From contig NZ_GL890816.1 in the NCBI RefSeq assembly GCF_000211815.1, positions 1-64,000 of the forward strand: 64,000 nucleotides of DNA. The letters run 5' to 3'. Shown here piece by piece: positions 17,269 through 26,181 of the stretch. Below the pieces are notes generated by a model. The model was not told where the DNA came from. It saw only the letters and a program-made list of their open reading frames with translations, and ran no database searches. The number at the start of each line of letters is the position of its first letter. The first letter of the stretch is position 1. Position numbers and translations under genes: made by a program. The stretch is from Moorena producens 3L (GTDB lineage Bacteria > Cyanobacteriota > Cyanobacteriia > Cyanobacteriales > Coleofasciculaceae).

Positions 17269-18750
17269 ATGATAGTCAGAGAAGCCAAGCTTTTAAACGG
17301 GTCTAAGGCACAATACCAAGCAATAGACTCAGCCATAAGAACTGCTCAATTCATTAGAAACAAAGCAGTTAGATTATGGCGCGACGAGCCGGATGTAAAT
17401 AAGGCTCGTCTGTCTGAGCTGTGTAAAGAACTGGCACGCGCATATCCTTTTGCCAAAAAGTTGAACTCAATGGCGCGTCAGGCATCGGCACAGAGGGCTT
17501 GGAATTCAATCTCTAGCTTCTATCGTCGCTGTAGAGAGGGATCCAAAAAGAAAGGTTATCCTCAGTTCAAAAAGCATTCTCGCAACGGCTTTGCCGACGC
17601 TGCGCGAACAGTTGAGTATAAAACTACGGGCTGGAAGCTATCAGAGGATTGTTTAACGATTAATTTCACCGATGGTTTTCAAGCAGGTACGTTCTCTCTA
17701 TTCTGTAATCATGAAACCAGAGAGGACTTATTTAGGCTAAAAATTAATCGGGTGAGAGTGGTTAGACGAGCTGATGGTTATTATGCTCAATTCTGTTTTG
17801 ATGTTAATCGTAAAGAAGCGGGAAACTATACAGGGAACTTTGTAGGCATTGATTTGGGATTGAAGTATTTCTACAAAGACCAAAACGACAATGGTGCAAT
17901 ATATCCTAAGTATTTAAGAAGAGCACAGAAGCGAATTAAGAAACTACAGCGACGGTTGTCCAGAAAGTTTGTTAAGGGTAAGAAACCTCAATCCAACAAC
18001 TACCACAAAGCCAGAATTAGACTCGGTAAGGCACATTTGAAGGTTCAAAGACAGCGTAAAGACGAAGTCTTCGCAGCTCTCGGAGCTTGCATCCGAGAGA
18101 ACGAAGACTGGGCGGTGAAGCTCGCTCGGTGCGTAGTCCACTCTAATGATGTGGTTGTCTACGTTGGCGCTAGCCTGCCGACGCTAGGAGGCATAGACCT
18201 AAAGATACAAAACATGGTCAAGAATCATCATCTGGCTCAGTCTATTTCTGATGCTTCGTGGTATCAATTCACTCAATGGTTAGATTATTTTGGCAAGGTT
18301 TGGGACAAGACAGTGATTGCTGTTGCCCCTAACTATACCTCCCAAGATTGTTCAAATTGTGGTCATCGAGTGAAGAAATCACTCAGCACTCGAACTCATC
18401 AATGCCCTAAATGCAGGGAGCATCCCATTTTTGCCCATAACACTTTCAATTATGTTTTTAAACCCTAGTACTCTCGTTAGTTTGAGCCATGGATTTGCCA
18501 AATTGGGATGCTCCCTAAATGCAAGACAGAAATATGTCGGGATACGAATGCGGCATTAAATATTTTAAACAAAGGTATGAACATTCTAGGTGTTGAGTGC
18601 AATAACAACAGTACCCTAGGGCATAGGGGATCTGCCGGGGAACCGGGAACGCTTGAGGAGAGTTCGACCGCTGTTGATGAAGAGAAATCTAATTCAATAA
18701 GTTGTCTCGATGAATCAAGAATCACTGTCTGTGAGAATCCCGCCCTGTAA
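17269..18750 (+). pseudogene. tnpB: tnpB pseudogene, interrupted by a 100-bp MITE and in-frame inserts
   Basis: Begins as a normal TnpB (MIVREAKLLNGSKAQY, GIDLGLKYF with the first RuvC Asp, then NYTSQDCSNCGHRV zinc-ribbon Cys). The frame meets TAG at 18466-18468 inside a MITE that splits the zinc ribbon. The C-terminal part resumes in the same frame after the MITE (CRDTNAALNILNKGMN), so element plus target duplication add 108 bp. The RuvC-III Asp lies after the stop. By comparison with the family, three smaller in-frame inserts are also present, at about 17584-17607, 18064-18108 and 18163-18195; the last replaces the RuvC-II Glu (VYED became VYVGASL...GGID). The product is almost certainly inactive as a nuclease. 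Confidence 0.88.
18416..18515. mobile_element. 100-bp MITE in tnpB with 8-bp target duplication
   Basis: Perfect 12-bp terminal inverted repeats GGGAGCATCCCA / TGGGATGCTCCC flanked by direct repeats TAAATGCA at 18408-18415 and 18516-18523. It has no coding capacity. The TIR resembles that of the element at 63450-63588 (GGGTGCATCTCA), so both belong to one family. It carries the stop codon that truncates tnpB. Confidence 0.92.
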
Positions 18751-18798
18751 TCTTTGATTCAGCGCCGGGAGTATGTCAATATTGTTGATCGCTTTTTT

Positions 18799-20307
18799 AT
18801 GCCTTTTCCCAGATCTAGTGGTCTTTTGCTCCATCCGACATCCCTACCCAGTCCCTTTGGTATTGGTGACTTAGGTTTACAGGCTTATCAATTCATTGAC
18901 TTTTTGGCACAAAGCGCCCAGCAATACTGGCAAATCTTGCCCCTTGGTCCGATTGGGTATGGTAACTCTCCCTATGGCTCTTACTCAGCCATGGCAGGCA
19001 ATCCCCTGCTCATTAGCCCAGAACAATTGCAAAAGCAGGGACTGCTCAAGGATGAAGACTTTGCCAATCTACCAGAGTTTCCCCTCGACTCAGTGGATTA
19101 TAATCAGGTAATTCAAACCAAGATGCCCCTGTTATACCAAGCTTGCGATCGCTTCCGTGCCAACGCCTCACCCCAACAGCACCATAAATTTACAGAATTT
19201 TGTCAAGCAAAAGCCAGCTGGTTGGAAGACTATGCTTTATTTATGGCTGTTCGTGATGTGTTTGACCAGAGTAGCTGGCATACTTGGGAACGAGACATTG
19301 CTATGGCTCAACCCAAAGCAGTTGAGTATTGGCGGCAGAAATTGCAAGATGAAATTTATTTCTACAAATACCTACAGTTTGAGTTTTTCTGCCAGTGGTC
19401 AGCTCTCACACAGTACGCCAACCATCACCAGATCCAGATTATTGGTGATATTCCAATTTATGTGGCTCACGATAGTGCTGATGTCTGGGCTCATCGGGAA
19501 ATCTTTGCCATTGATCACGAAACTGGCGAACCCACACTCATGGCTGGGGTGCCTCCGGACTATTTCAGTGCCACAGGTCAGTTGTGGGGTAATCCAGTTT
19601 ATAACTGGGAACAGTTACAGGCAGATAACTTCCGATGGTGGATACAACGCTTCCAAACCATCTTGGAGTATGTAGACATTGTGCGGATTGACCATTTCCG
19701 GGGATTTGAGGCCTACTGGCAAGTCAAGCAAGGAGAAACAACTGCCATCACTGGAGAATGGGTTAAGGCACCAGGAAAAGAATTTTTTGAAGTACTCCAA
19801 GACAAGTTGGGCAATTTGCCAATTATTGCGGAAGATTTAGGGATCATCACTTCAGAAGTAGAAGCATTACGCTCACGCTTCCAGTTTCCTGGTATGAAAA
19901 TTTTACAGTTTGCCTTTAGTGGGGGATCAAGTAACCCTTACTTACCCTTTAACTATATCCAAAACTGTGTGGTTTACACCGGCACCCATGATAATGACAC
20001 AACAGTGGGTTGGTTTAAAAAACTCTCTGCTGAAGATAAGCAGATTATAATTAATTACTCCGGACCAGTCAGCCAAGAAGGCATCCATTGGGATTTAATC
20101 CGATTAGCGCTCAGTAGTATTGCCAACCAAGCAATTATTCCTGTGCAAGATATTTTAGGTCTGGACACAGATGCTCGAATGAATTTTCCGAGTACCGTGG
20201 AAGGTAACTGGCAATGGCGCTATCAACCGAATGCGTTGAGTGAAGAATTGGCTAATCGCCTCAAAATCCTCACTCACACTTACGGTCGCGCTCCCAGTTC
20301 TGACTAG
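18799..20307 (+). CDS. malQ: 4-alpha-glucanotransferase (amylomaltase)
   Basis: 502 residues, GH77 family. The enzyme transfers alpha-1,4-glucan segments between oligosaccharides in glycogen and maltodextrin metabolism. Family motifs are in order: SSGLLLHPTSLPSPFGIGDL at the start, SYSAMAGNPLLIS, GDIPIYVAHDSADVW, DIVRIDHFRGFEAYW with the nucleophile Asp, IIAEDLG with the acid/base Glu, and YTGTHDNDTTVGWF. ATG 18799 matches the family start; the frame extends upstream into the right end of the tnpB element, which lies 19 bp away. There is no visible ribosome binding site, so expression may depend on sequences donated by the insertion. Confidence 0.95.
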   Translation: MPFPRSSGLLLHPTSLPSPFGIGDLGLQAYQFIDFLAQSAQQYWQILPLGPIGYGNSPYGSYSAMAGNPLLISPEQLQKQGLLKDEDFANLPEFPLDSVDYNQVIQTKMPLLYQACDRFRANASPQQHHKFTEFCQAKASWLEDYALFMAVRDVFDQSSWHTWERDIAMAQPKAVEYWRQKLQDEIYFYKYLQFEFFCQWSALTQYANHHQIQIIGDIPIYVAHDSADVWAHREIFAIDHETGEPTLMAGVPPDYFSATGQLWGNPVYNWEQLQADNFRWWIQRFQTILEYVDIVRIDHFRGFEAYWQVKQGETTAITGEWVKAPGKEFFEVLQDKLGNLPIIAEDLGIITSEVEALRSRFQFPGMKILQFAFSGGSSNPYLPFNYIQNCVVYTGTHDNDTTVGWFKKLSAEDKQIIINYSGPVSQEGIHWDLIRLALSSIANQAIIPVQDILGLDTDARMNFPSTVEGNWQWRYQPNALSEELANRLKILTHTYGRAPSSD

Positions 20308-20729
20308 CAAGCCTAGTTATATTGTATTGGAATAGTTTGAACAATTAATCCTATTAAGTTCATTATTGGTTGTTTATTTTTTGACAAAAATGTTAATTAT
20401 TAGTTGACAATCTTCAACTCACAATCCTACACAATTCTAGTCTATACAAGGGATTAACTGGACTTTATATAAGTTAAGTGCTATAGCATTTGAATTTGAT
20501 ATGTTCAAATTTAATTGATTAACAAAGGTAACAGGTAACATTAGGAAAGAGAGCCGACAATTGTTTCGTGTTATGGTAAATCAGCATTGGTTTTCATGAA
20601 TCTATTTTTAATTTTAAATGCTATAGGTTGCGATTTTTTTATTAAAATCTATAGGTTTTTGCCCCCAATTATATGCTTTTTTAATGTTTAAGATTGATGA
20701 ATTTAATGCTTTTCCCCTAGAAAGCTTGA
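20308..20729. other. AT-rich convergent intergenic region
   Basis: About 420 bp between malQ and the minus-strand RodZ-like gene. It is strongly AT-rich without the repeat families found elsewhere. No gene, tRNA or clear terminator hairpin is visible. Confidence 0.5.
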
Positions 20730-21518
20730 CTACTGGAGAGAGGGTCTAGGTTTAGCGGCAAAGGTTAATGCTTGTACTGCACCAGGAGCCCCCATCTGCT
20801 TTGCCTGTTGGTTATTGAACTCAACGATTACATTGCCAGCATCCCCAGCTTTAACAAATAGTTTTTCGTTAGCAACCCAAGTCTTCTGGGTTCCTTCTTC
20901 TAGGATGCCTTCATATTTTTTCTTGCCATCTGCCACGATCAGAAGCCAAGATCTACCTTTGAGAGTGATATCCACCTGAACTGGCTTATGTGGACTGGAC
21001 GGTATCTTGGTTAAGGCTAACTGCGCTTGCGAGTTAGTTTGATCTAAATTACCGGGTGTCGGTAATGATTGAGCTGGAGACAAGTTTGGTTCCTTATCAG
21101 TTATTTGTGGCTTAGAAGGGTTGATTAGGACAGATAAGCCACTCACCGAACCAATAACCAAGCCAATGTAGAACAAATAAAGATGAAACGGTCGCAGTTG
21201 AGGAATCCAACTGTTACCCCACGAAAGTGTTGACCTTTGTACAGTTACCCCAGTGGGAAAAGCCTTGGCAAACTCGTCTCCATCTAAGCCTAGTGCATCC
21301 GCAAAGTGCTTGATAAACCCTTGAACATACACAGCTTCTGGTAATTGGTCTAGCTTGCCTTGCTCTATTGCCCTCAAAAATCGTGCATTAATTCGGGTGC
21401 AAGTGGCAATTTCCCCAATGCTTTTAGACTGTTGAGTGCGTAACTGGCACAGGTATGAACCCATTTCTGCCAGCTTCTTCTGTTGTTGTTCCTGCAACGG
21501 GACTTTGTTTTCATTCAT
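20730..21518 (-). CDS. RodZ-like HTH membrane protein (DUF4115)
   Basis: About 262 residues. An N-terminal HTH_25 domain (LCQLRTQQSKSIGEIATCTRI, FLRAIEQGKLDQLPEAVYVQ) is followed by a single membrane span (YLFYIGLVIGSVSGLSVLI), a Pro/Gln linker and a C-terminal DUF4115 beta domain (VDITLKGRSWLLIVADGKK, EFNNQQAKQMGAPGAV). That is the RodZ architecture: a cytoplasmic HTH that can bind MreB and a periplasmic domain, involved in cell shape. Start 21518 is chosen because GAGGAG lies nine bases upstream; an in-frame start further up would overlap the pseudouridine synthase gene. It probably forms an operon with that gene. Confidence 0.85.
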   Translation of the reverse strand: MNENKVPLQEQQQKKLAEMGSYLCQLRTQQSKSIGEIATCTRINARFLRAIEQGKLDQLPEAVYVQGFIKHFADALGLDGDEFAKAFPTGVTVQRSTLSWGNSWIPQLRPFHLYLFYIGLVIGSVSGLSVLINPSKPQITDKEPNLSPAQSLPTPGNLDQTNSQAQLALTKIPSSPHKPVQVDITLKGRSWLLIVADGKKKYEGILEEGTQKTWVANEKLFVKAGDAGNVIVEFNNQQAKQMGAPGAVQALTFAAKPRPSLQ

Positions 21519-21549
21519 ACACGGTACTCCTCGACATCTGCTGGCATTT

Positions 21550-22305
21550 TTACTGAACAATGGTGGATTTACTGGTAAGAAAACTCACCTCTACATCATT
21601 CAAGGCACGGTAGTCACCACAAGGAAGAATTGGCTCTCCTGGTAGATTTAATTTAATCGGGCCAATAGCAGTACGATGTAGATGAATCACTGGATAGCTT
21701 AGCAGTTGAGCAACACGACGGATCTGTCGGTTTCTACCTTCGGTTAAGACCACCTCCAAAAGTGTGGATTGACCCTTACGCTTAAGTACACGGACTTGAG
21801 CGGGTAACGTTTTTTTACCCAGCAGATTAACACCTTCACGCCAAGTTTGCAGGACCGATTCTGGGGGATTACCCCGTACCCAAACCTGATACGTCTTAGG
21901 TATGTGATGACTAGGATGGGTCAGGCGAAATGTTAGCTCACCATCATTGGTCAGTAGTAATGCACCTGTAGAATCGGCATCCAGCCTTCCTACAGGATGA
22001 ATCCCCTGACCCTTGGTTAGTTTATCCGGTAATAAGTCAATTACTGTCGGACGATTCCGGGAATCTCGGCAAGTGGAAACTACTCCAGCAGGCTTGTTCA
22101 GTAAAAGGTAGATAGATTGAGGTCGCTGATAGGGGTTTATCGGTTTGCCATCCACTTCGATTACATCTGTTTCTGGATCAGCTTTCTGCCCCAAATGTAC
22201 AGTCGTACCATTTAGGCGCACTTGTCCTGCGGCTATCATCTTCTCGGCTCGACGCCGTGACGCAATACCCCACTGTGAAAGAATTTTTTGTACTCTTTCC
22301 TCCAT
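21550..22305 (-). CDS. Pseudouridine synthase, RsuA/RluB family
   Basis: 251 residues. An S4 RNA-binding domain (VQKILSQWGIASRRRAEKMIAAGQVRLNG) is followed by the RsuA/RluB/RluE/RluF catalytic domain with the active-site Asp in VGRLDADSTGALLLTNDG and the motif EGRNRQIRR. It isomerises a specific uridine in rRNA; length and motifs favour an RluB-like 23S enzyme, but the target cannot be decided from sequence. The RodZ-like gene follows after about 30 bp on the same strand. Confidence 0.9.
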   Translation of the reverse strand: MEERVQKILSQWGIASRRRAEKMIAAGQVRLNGTTVHLGQKADPETDVIEVDGKPINPYQRPQSIYLLLNKPAGVVSTCRDSRNRPTVIDLLPDKLTKGQGIHPVGRLDADSTGALLLTNDGELTFRLTHPSHHIPKTYQVWVRGNPPESVLQTWREGVNLLGKKTLPAQVRVLKRKGQSTLLEVVLTEGRNRQIRRVAQLLSYPVIHLHRTAIGPIKLNLPGEPILPCGDYRALNDVEVSFLTSKSTIVQ

Positions 22306-22452
22306 GACCCAACATTTGGCTTGAGCTTTGTCTTCTGGACTATGGTGATGCTGAATTTAGTTTGCCTTATGCTTATAGTGTGCCCAGGAGTTGATTTCCA
22401 TTAGACAACGACTTCAAAATACTATGTACAAATAGTACAAGAAGGTGTTCTT

Positions 22453-23187
22453 TTGGTTAAAACTCCGAAAAGCTCGAAGCAAAAGCCAAGCCAGATTATC
22501 AGCAAAGTTATTTCCCCAGCGCTACGGCTGTGGCTGCGATCGCAAGTAGAGGAAGTTGCTACATTGCAACTAAGCATTGTGGGACGCGATCGCCAAATCC
22601 TGACTGGTTACATTCCTCAGGTTGCCCTTGCTGCCAACCAAGCAGTTTATCAAGGACTGCATCTAACCCAAATTCAGCTCGAAGGCAGTAATATTAAACT
22701 TAACCTGGGTCAGATAATTAAGGGTAAACCCCTACGTCTTTTAGAACCAGTTCCCGTAGTGGGTCAGCTATTACTCCTAGAACCAGACCTGCAATCATCT
22801 CTTGAAGCACCCTTGTTATCTAACGCTTTGACGGAGTTATTATATACATTCCTTAAATCAGATGATATCATTAAACCCGGTAACGACCCAAAACAGCCAC
22901 AAATACGCTGGCAAAAGATTAATATCAATATAGGACAGCTGACCTTAAGAGGCATTTCAACTAATCCTGATGTTGGTACCAAGCTGATAGTAATTCGTGC
23001 TGGTATCCAACTGGCGACCCCCAACCAACTGGAACTGAACCCCTTGCAAGTTCAGATAGACCCTGATGCCCCCCCGATTAGCTTAGATGGGTTTCTAATA
23101 AATTTAGGACCAGAGGTGGAGCTTCTTGAACTTACCCTCACAACTGGACAACTGATATGTCGTGGAGGACTGAAGGTAATGCCTTAG
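22453..23187 (+). CDS. DUF2993 family lipid-binding-like protein
   Basis: 244 residues. The pattern (LRLWLRSQVEEVATLQLSIV, GYIPQVALAANQAVYQGLHLTQIQLEGSNI, GLTL-like C-terminal strands ending TTGQLICRG) is that of cyanobacterial DUF2993 proteins, distantly related to LmeA-type periplasmic phospholipid-binding proteins. No signal peptide is visible, unlike many relatives. The start is TTG 22453 with AGAAGG about eight bases before it. It is divergent from the rluB-like gene with about 150 bp between, so that gap should hold both promoters. The specific function is unknown. Confidence 0.75.
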   Translation: MVKTPKSSKQKPSQIISKVISPALRLWLRSQVEEVATLQLSIVGRDRQILTGYIPQVALAANQAVYQGLHLTQIQLEGSNIKLNLGQIIKGKPLRLLEPVPVVGQLLLLEPDLQSSLEAPLLSNALTELLYTFLKSDDIIKPGNDPKQPQIRWQKININIGQLTLRGISTNPDVGTKLIVIRAGIQLATPNQLELNPLQVQIDPDAPPISLDGFLINLGPEVELLELTLTTGQLICRGGLKVMP

Positions 23188-23205
23188 GTGTTAGTCCTTA
23201 CTTTG

Positions 23206-23314
23206 TATAGCACTACCCATTCAGATGTTTGACATTCCTAAACTCCGAAACGTAAGTAATCGCTTACTTTTGACTTCTGACTTCGTTCCTTCTCACGCTA
23301 AGCGTAGCGCTATA
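23206..23314. repeat. Dispersed repeat with TATAGC...GCTATA inverted ends (copy 2)
   Basis: Begins TATAGCACTAC, contains CCTAAACTCCGAAAC and TTCTGAC heptads, and ends GCGTAGCGCTATA. It corresponds to the repeat at 55663-55866 without that copy's nested hairpin element. Confidence 0.65.
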
Positions 23315-23539
23315 AGACCCGTGGAGATTGTCGTTGGCCTCACCATCGCTACCTTTGAGGGCGCTCCATCCCTTGCCAACTAAATCCTATTCCATATCAA
23401 TAAGATAACCATCTTCCTTCCGCCCCCTAATATTAAGTAATGTAACAATTATGCCGTCATAGCAGCTTAATGTCTTGACAGCTAGAGAGGAAGCCGATAA
23501 GGTTAAATACATACCCGGGTACAACGATATAAAAAATAT

Positions 23540-23887
23540 ATGCAAGACAAGCAAAAAGTTACTCTTTATCTTCCACCAGGATTGCACCGTCGGCTCAAAA
23601 TAAAAGCGGCTGTTGATTCTGAATCAATGTCAGCTATGGTTGAGAGGGCGATTATATTCTACATAGAACACCAAGATGTGGTTGAAGAGGTAGACCAATA
23701 TGGACAAACCCATCAAGTATACTCCTGTCCTGAGTGTTCTAGTGACTTGGTTCTCTCAGAGGGACAATTAGTTGCTCTGAAAAACCAACCTGGTGTGATA
23801 TCGGAAGAACTCCCAGTAGAAAAGGTAACAGCGAAAGTATGCTCCATTACCGATTCTCACGGAGAAGAGGAATTGGTTCCTTGTTAA
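23540..23887 (+). CDS. Ribbon-helix-helix-like protein with CxxC segment
   Basis: 115 residues. The N-terminus KVTLYLPPGLHRRLKIKAAV, then SMSAMVERAIIFYIEHQ, fits a ribbon-helix-helix DNA-binding fold of the Arc/CopG type. A CPECSSDLV segment with two cysteines and two later cysteines (VCS, VPC) could bind metal. It is encoded about 115 bp before the Ycf46-type ATPase on the same strand and may be co-transcribed with or regulate it; that is inference. There is no strong ribosome binding site. Confidence 0.65.
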   Translation: MQDKQKVTLYLPPGLHRRLKIKAAVDSESMSAMVERAIIFYIEHQDVVEEVDQYGQTHQVYSCPECSSDLVLSEGQLVALKNQPGVISEELPVEKVTAKVCSITDSHGEEELVPC

Positions 23888-24004
23888 GGTAGCCAAAGTT
23901 AAGGTAGACAAATTAATCTACTCCCAGAGCAGACTTAGTTAGCTCAGTGGTTCAGTTGAAGATGTTTGGGCAGTTGTAAGCCGTCTCTAATATTAGGTAG
24001 AGTT

Positions 24005-25531
24005 ATGCAAGAAGAGATAAACGTTCTCATTCAAGCTCAATATCCTCTAATCTACCTCGTGACTCCCGAGGAGGAGCGGGCAGAGAGGGCAATAGCAATG
24101 ATTGCTCAAAGGAAGTCTCAACAGCAACGAGTCTTTGTTTGGACCGTCACTCACGGGATTGTTGAGTATGGTCAATCGCGCCACACCACTCAGCACAATA
24201 CGGTCTCTCCTGAGGCAGCAGTTCAGTGGGTAATTCAACAAAAAGAACCTGGTATATACATCTTTAAGGACTTACATCCCTTTATCGATGCACCAGCAAC
24301 TACCCGATGGTTGCGGGATGCGATGGCAAGCTTTAGGGAGGAAGCTAAGAAGTCTCTTAAAAAGTCTATCATCGTAATGTCCCCGGTGCAGCAGATTCCT
24401 ATTGAGTTGGAAAAGGAAGTGGTCGTGCTTGACTTTCCCCTACCAAACCTTAAGGAACTTAACCAAGTCCTATCCCACCAACTGGATCAGAGCAAAACTC
24501 GTCGAACTACTACAGAAACTAGGGAAAAGCTGCTCAAAGCAGCATTAGGCTTGACCCGGGATGAAGCAGAGAAGGTTTATCGCAAAGCCTACGTTAAAGC
24601 TGGTCGTCTCACCGAAGCTGAAGTCGATATTGTTCTATCCGAGAAGAAGCAGATCATCCGCCGCAACGGTATCCTAGAGTATATCGAAGAAGATGAAACC
24701 CTCGATTCTATAGGAGGGTTAGAGGAACTGAAGCGTTGGCTAAAGCAGCGCTCTAATGCCTTTACAGAGAGGGCGAGAGAATATGGTTTGCCTCAACCGA
24801 AGGGAATGTTGATTCTAGGGGTTCCTGGCTGTGGTAAATCTCTGATTGCCAAAACTACGTCTCGTTTATGGGGTCTGCCACTATTGCGCCTGGATATGGG
24901 GCGGGTATACGATGGCTCGATGGTAGGGCGCTCGGAAGCCAACCTGCGCAATGCTTTGAAGACGGCAGAATCAATCTCTCCAGCTATTCTCTTCATAGAT
25001 GAGCTTGATAAGTCGTTTGCTGGTAGCAGTGGTTCTTCTGACTCTGATGGGGGTACTTCAAGTCGAATCTTTGGTTCTTTCCTGACCTGGATGCAAGAAA
25101 AAACCTCACCAGTTTTTGTGATGGCGACAGCCAACCGAGTGGAGCGCCTACCAGGAGAATTCCTGCGCAAAGGTCGTTTTGATGAGATATTTTTTGTTGA
25201 TTTACCCAACACCCAAGAACGCCAGCAAATCTTTGAAATTCACCTGAAAAAGCGGCGTGGAGATATTGACCGCTTTGACATTGAACAGTTAGCTAAGGTT
25301 TCTGAAGGTTTTTCTGGGGCTGAGATTGAACAAGCCCTGGTGGCAGCGATGTACGAGGCATTTGCTCAAGACCGGGAGTTTACTCAACTGGATATTATTG
25401 CCGCGATTAAATCAACTCAGCCTCTATCGCGCACGATGACAGAGCAGGTTGCAGCCCTGAGGGACTGGGCTAGGCAACGCGCGCGACCTGCTGCATCCTC
25501 CGTAGCTGAATATCAGCGTATGGAGTTCTAA
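24005..25531 (+). CDS. ycf46: Ycf46-type AAA+ ATPase
   Basis: 508 residues from ATG 24005. The N-terminal region (EEINVLIQAQYPLIYLVTPEEERAER) and the C-terminal AAA+ module match Ycf46, a protein conserved in cyanobacteria and red-lineage plastids. Walker A is GVPGCGKS, Walker B is ILFIDELDKSF, and the second region of homology includes ATANRVERLPGEFLRKGRFDE. Ycf46 has been linked to photosynthesis and inorganic-carbon use; its substrate is not established. A TTG further upstream (23966) is less likely, as MQEEIN matches the family start. The DUF1257 gene follows 150 bp downstream, a known cyanobacterial association. Confidence 0.9.
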   Translation: MQEEINVLIQAQYPLIYLVTPEEERAERAIAMIAQRKSQQQRVFVWTVTHGIVEYGQSRHTTQHNTVSPEAAVQWVIQQKEPGIYIFKDLHPFIDAPATTRWLRDAMASFREEAKKSLKKSIIVMSPVQQIPIELEKEVVVLDFPLPNLKELNQVLSHQLDQSKTRRTTTETREKLLKAALGLTRDEAEKVYRKAYVKAGRLTEAEVDIVLSEKKQIIRRNGILEYIEEDETLDSIGGLEELKRWLKQRSNAFTERAREYGLPQPKGMLILGVPGCGKSLIAKTTSRLWGLPLLRLDMGRVYDGSMVGRSEANLRNALKTAESISPAILFIDELDKSFAGSSGSSDSDGGTSSRIFGSFLTWMQEKTSPVFVMATANRVERLPGEFLRKGRFDEIFFVDLPNTQERQQIFEIHLKKRRGDIDRFDIEQLAKVSEGFSGAEIEQALVAAMYEAFAQDREFTQLDIIAAIKSTQPLSRTMTEQVAALRDWARQRARPAASSVAEYQRMEF

Positions 25532-25683
25532 CAGGCTTTCTCCTGCTCCCAACAGGAGTAAAGGCTAGCAAAAAATTGCTAGCAGTTTGATAAGTAGCCG
25601 CTTGTAATTGTTGAGGGCGGCTAGCCATAAAAGTAAAACGCTACGTTGTCCTTTCTCTGATACCTTTTCTGGAGGAAATCCAC

Positions 25684-26037
25684 ATGTCTCACTTTAGCAC
25701 TCTGCGCACTAAAATCACCGATGCCGAAATCCTGAAGACTTCCCTGTGTGACCTGGGAATCAATGTTAAGACAGAAGCTGATGTTCGCGGCTACAATGGT
25801 CAACGAGTTCGCGCTGACTTGGTTGCCGTTCTCGAAGGCGAATATGATCTAGGTTGGTCTCGCAACAGTGATGGCACCTTTGACCTGATTGGTGACCTTT
25901 GGGGTGTGGCGAAGAAGCACAACCAAACCGAGTTGATCAACTCCATCAACCAGAAGTATGCCGTTAACAAGACCTTGGCAGAAGTCAAGCAGCGTGGCCT
26001 AAACAATGCCAACGTTAAGTTGGTGCTACAAAAGTAG
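25684..26037 (+). CDS. ycf35: DUF1257 protein (Ycf35)
   Basis: 117 residues, the normal size. MSHFSTLRTKITDAEILKTSL, then VRGYNGQRVRADLVA and YDLGWSRNSDGTFDLIGDLWG, are hallmarks of Ycf35/DUF1257, a small cyanobacterial and plastid protein of unknown biochemical function usually encoded near Ycf46-type AAA+ ATPases. It has a good ribosome binding site, GGAGGA, about seven bases before the ATG. A terminator-like hairpin follows about 45 bp after the stop. Confidence 0.9.
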   Translation: MSHFSTLRTKITDAEILKTSLCDLGINVKTEADVRGYNGQRVRADLVAVLEGEYDLGWSRNSDGTFDLIGDLWGVAKKHNQTELINSINQKYAVNKTLAEVKQRGLNNANVKLVLQK

Positions 26038-26081
26038 TCCATTTAGGCGTTCCCAAGCTCACGGGTTGACCAATTGTATAG

Positions 26082-26100
26082 CGGGTTAACCCGTTTTTTT
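26082..26100 (+). terminator. Rho-independent terminator after ycf35
   Basis: Palindrome CGGGTTAACCCG followed by seven Ts, 45 bp after the ycf35 stop. Confidence 0.7.
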
Positions 26101-26181
26101 GTGCAAATTTTTGTGCAATTGTATAAATTTCGATTTTATAAAAGCCGATAAAGCATAAAGGCTGACAACTCCGACGGCTTG

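Larger units (their letters stand above)
17230..18780 (+). mobile_element. Second IS605-type tnpB-only element, degenerate
   Basis: The left edge is uncertain. The right edge is recognisable: after the tnpB C-terminus comes GAATCCCGCCCTG, then GCCGGGAGTATGTCAAT, comparable to the GGGGAGTGTCAA end of the element at 3.3 kb. The right end lies 19 bp before the malQ start, so the insertion replaced the normal malQ upstream region. No tnpA is present. Confidence 0.65.

Noticed and set aside
18508..18750. Separate small gene after the MITE
   Set aside because: It is the C-terminal end of the interrupted tnpB in the same frame, not a new gene.
23930..24000. tRNA-like string TTAGCTCAGTGGTTCAG
   Set aside because: It resembles a tRNA D-arm, but no acceptor stem, anticodon arm or T-arm can be built around it.
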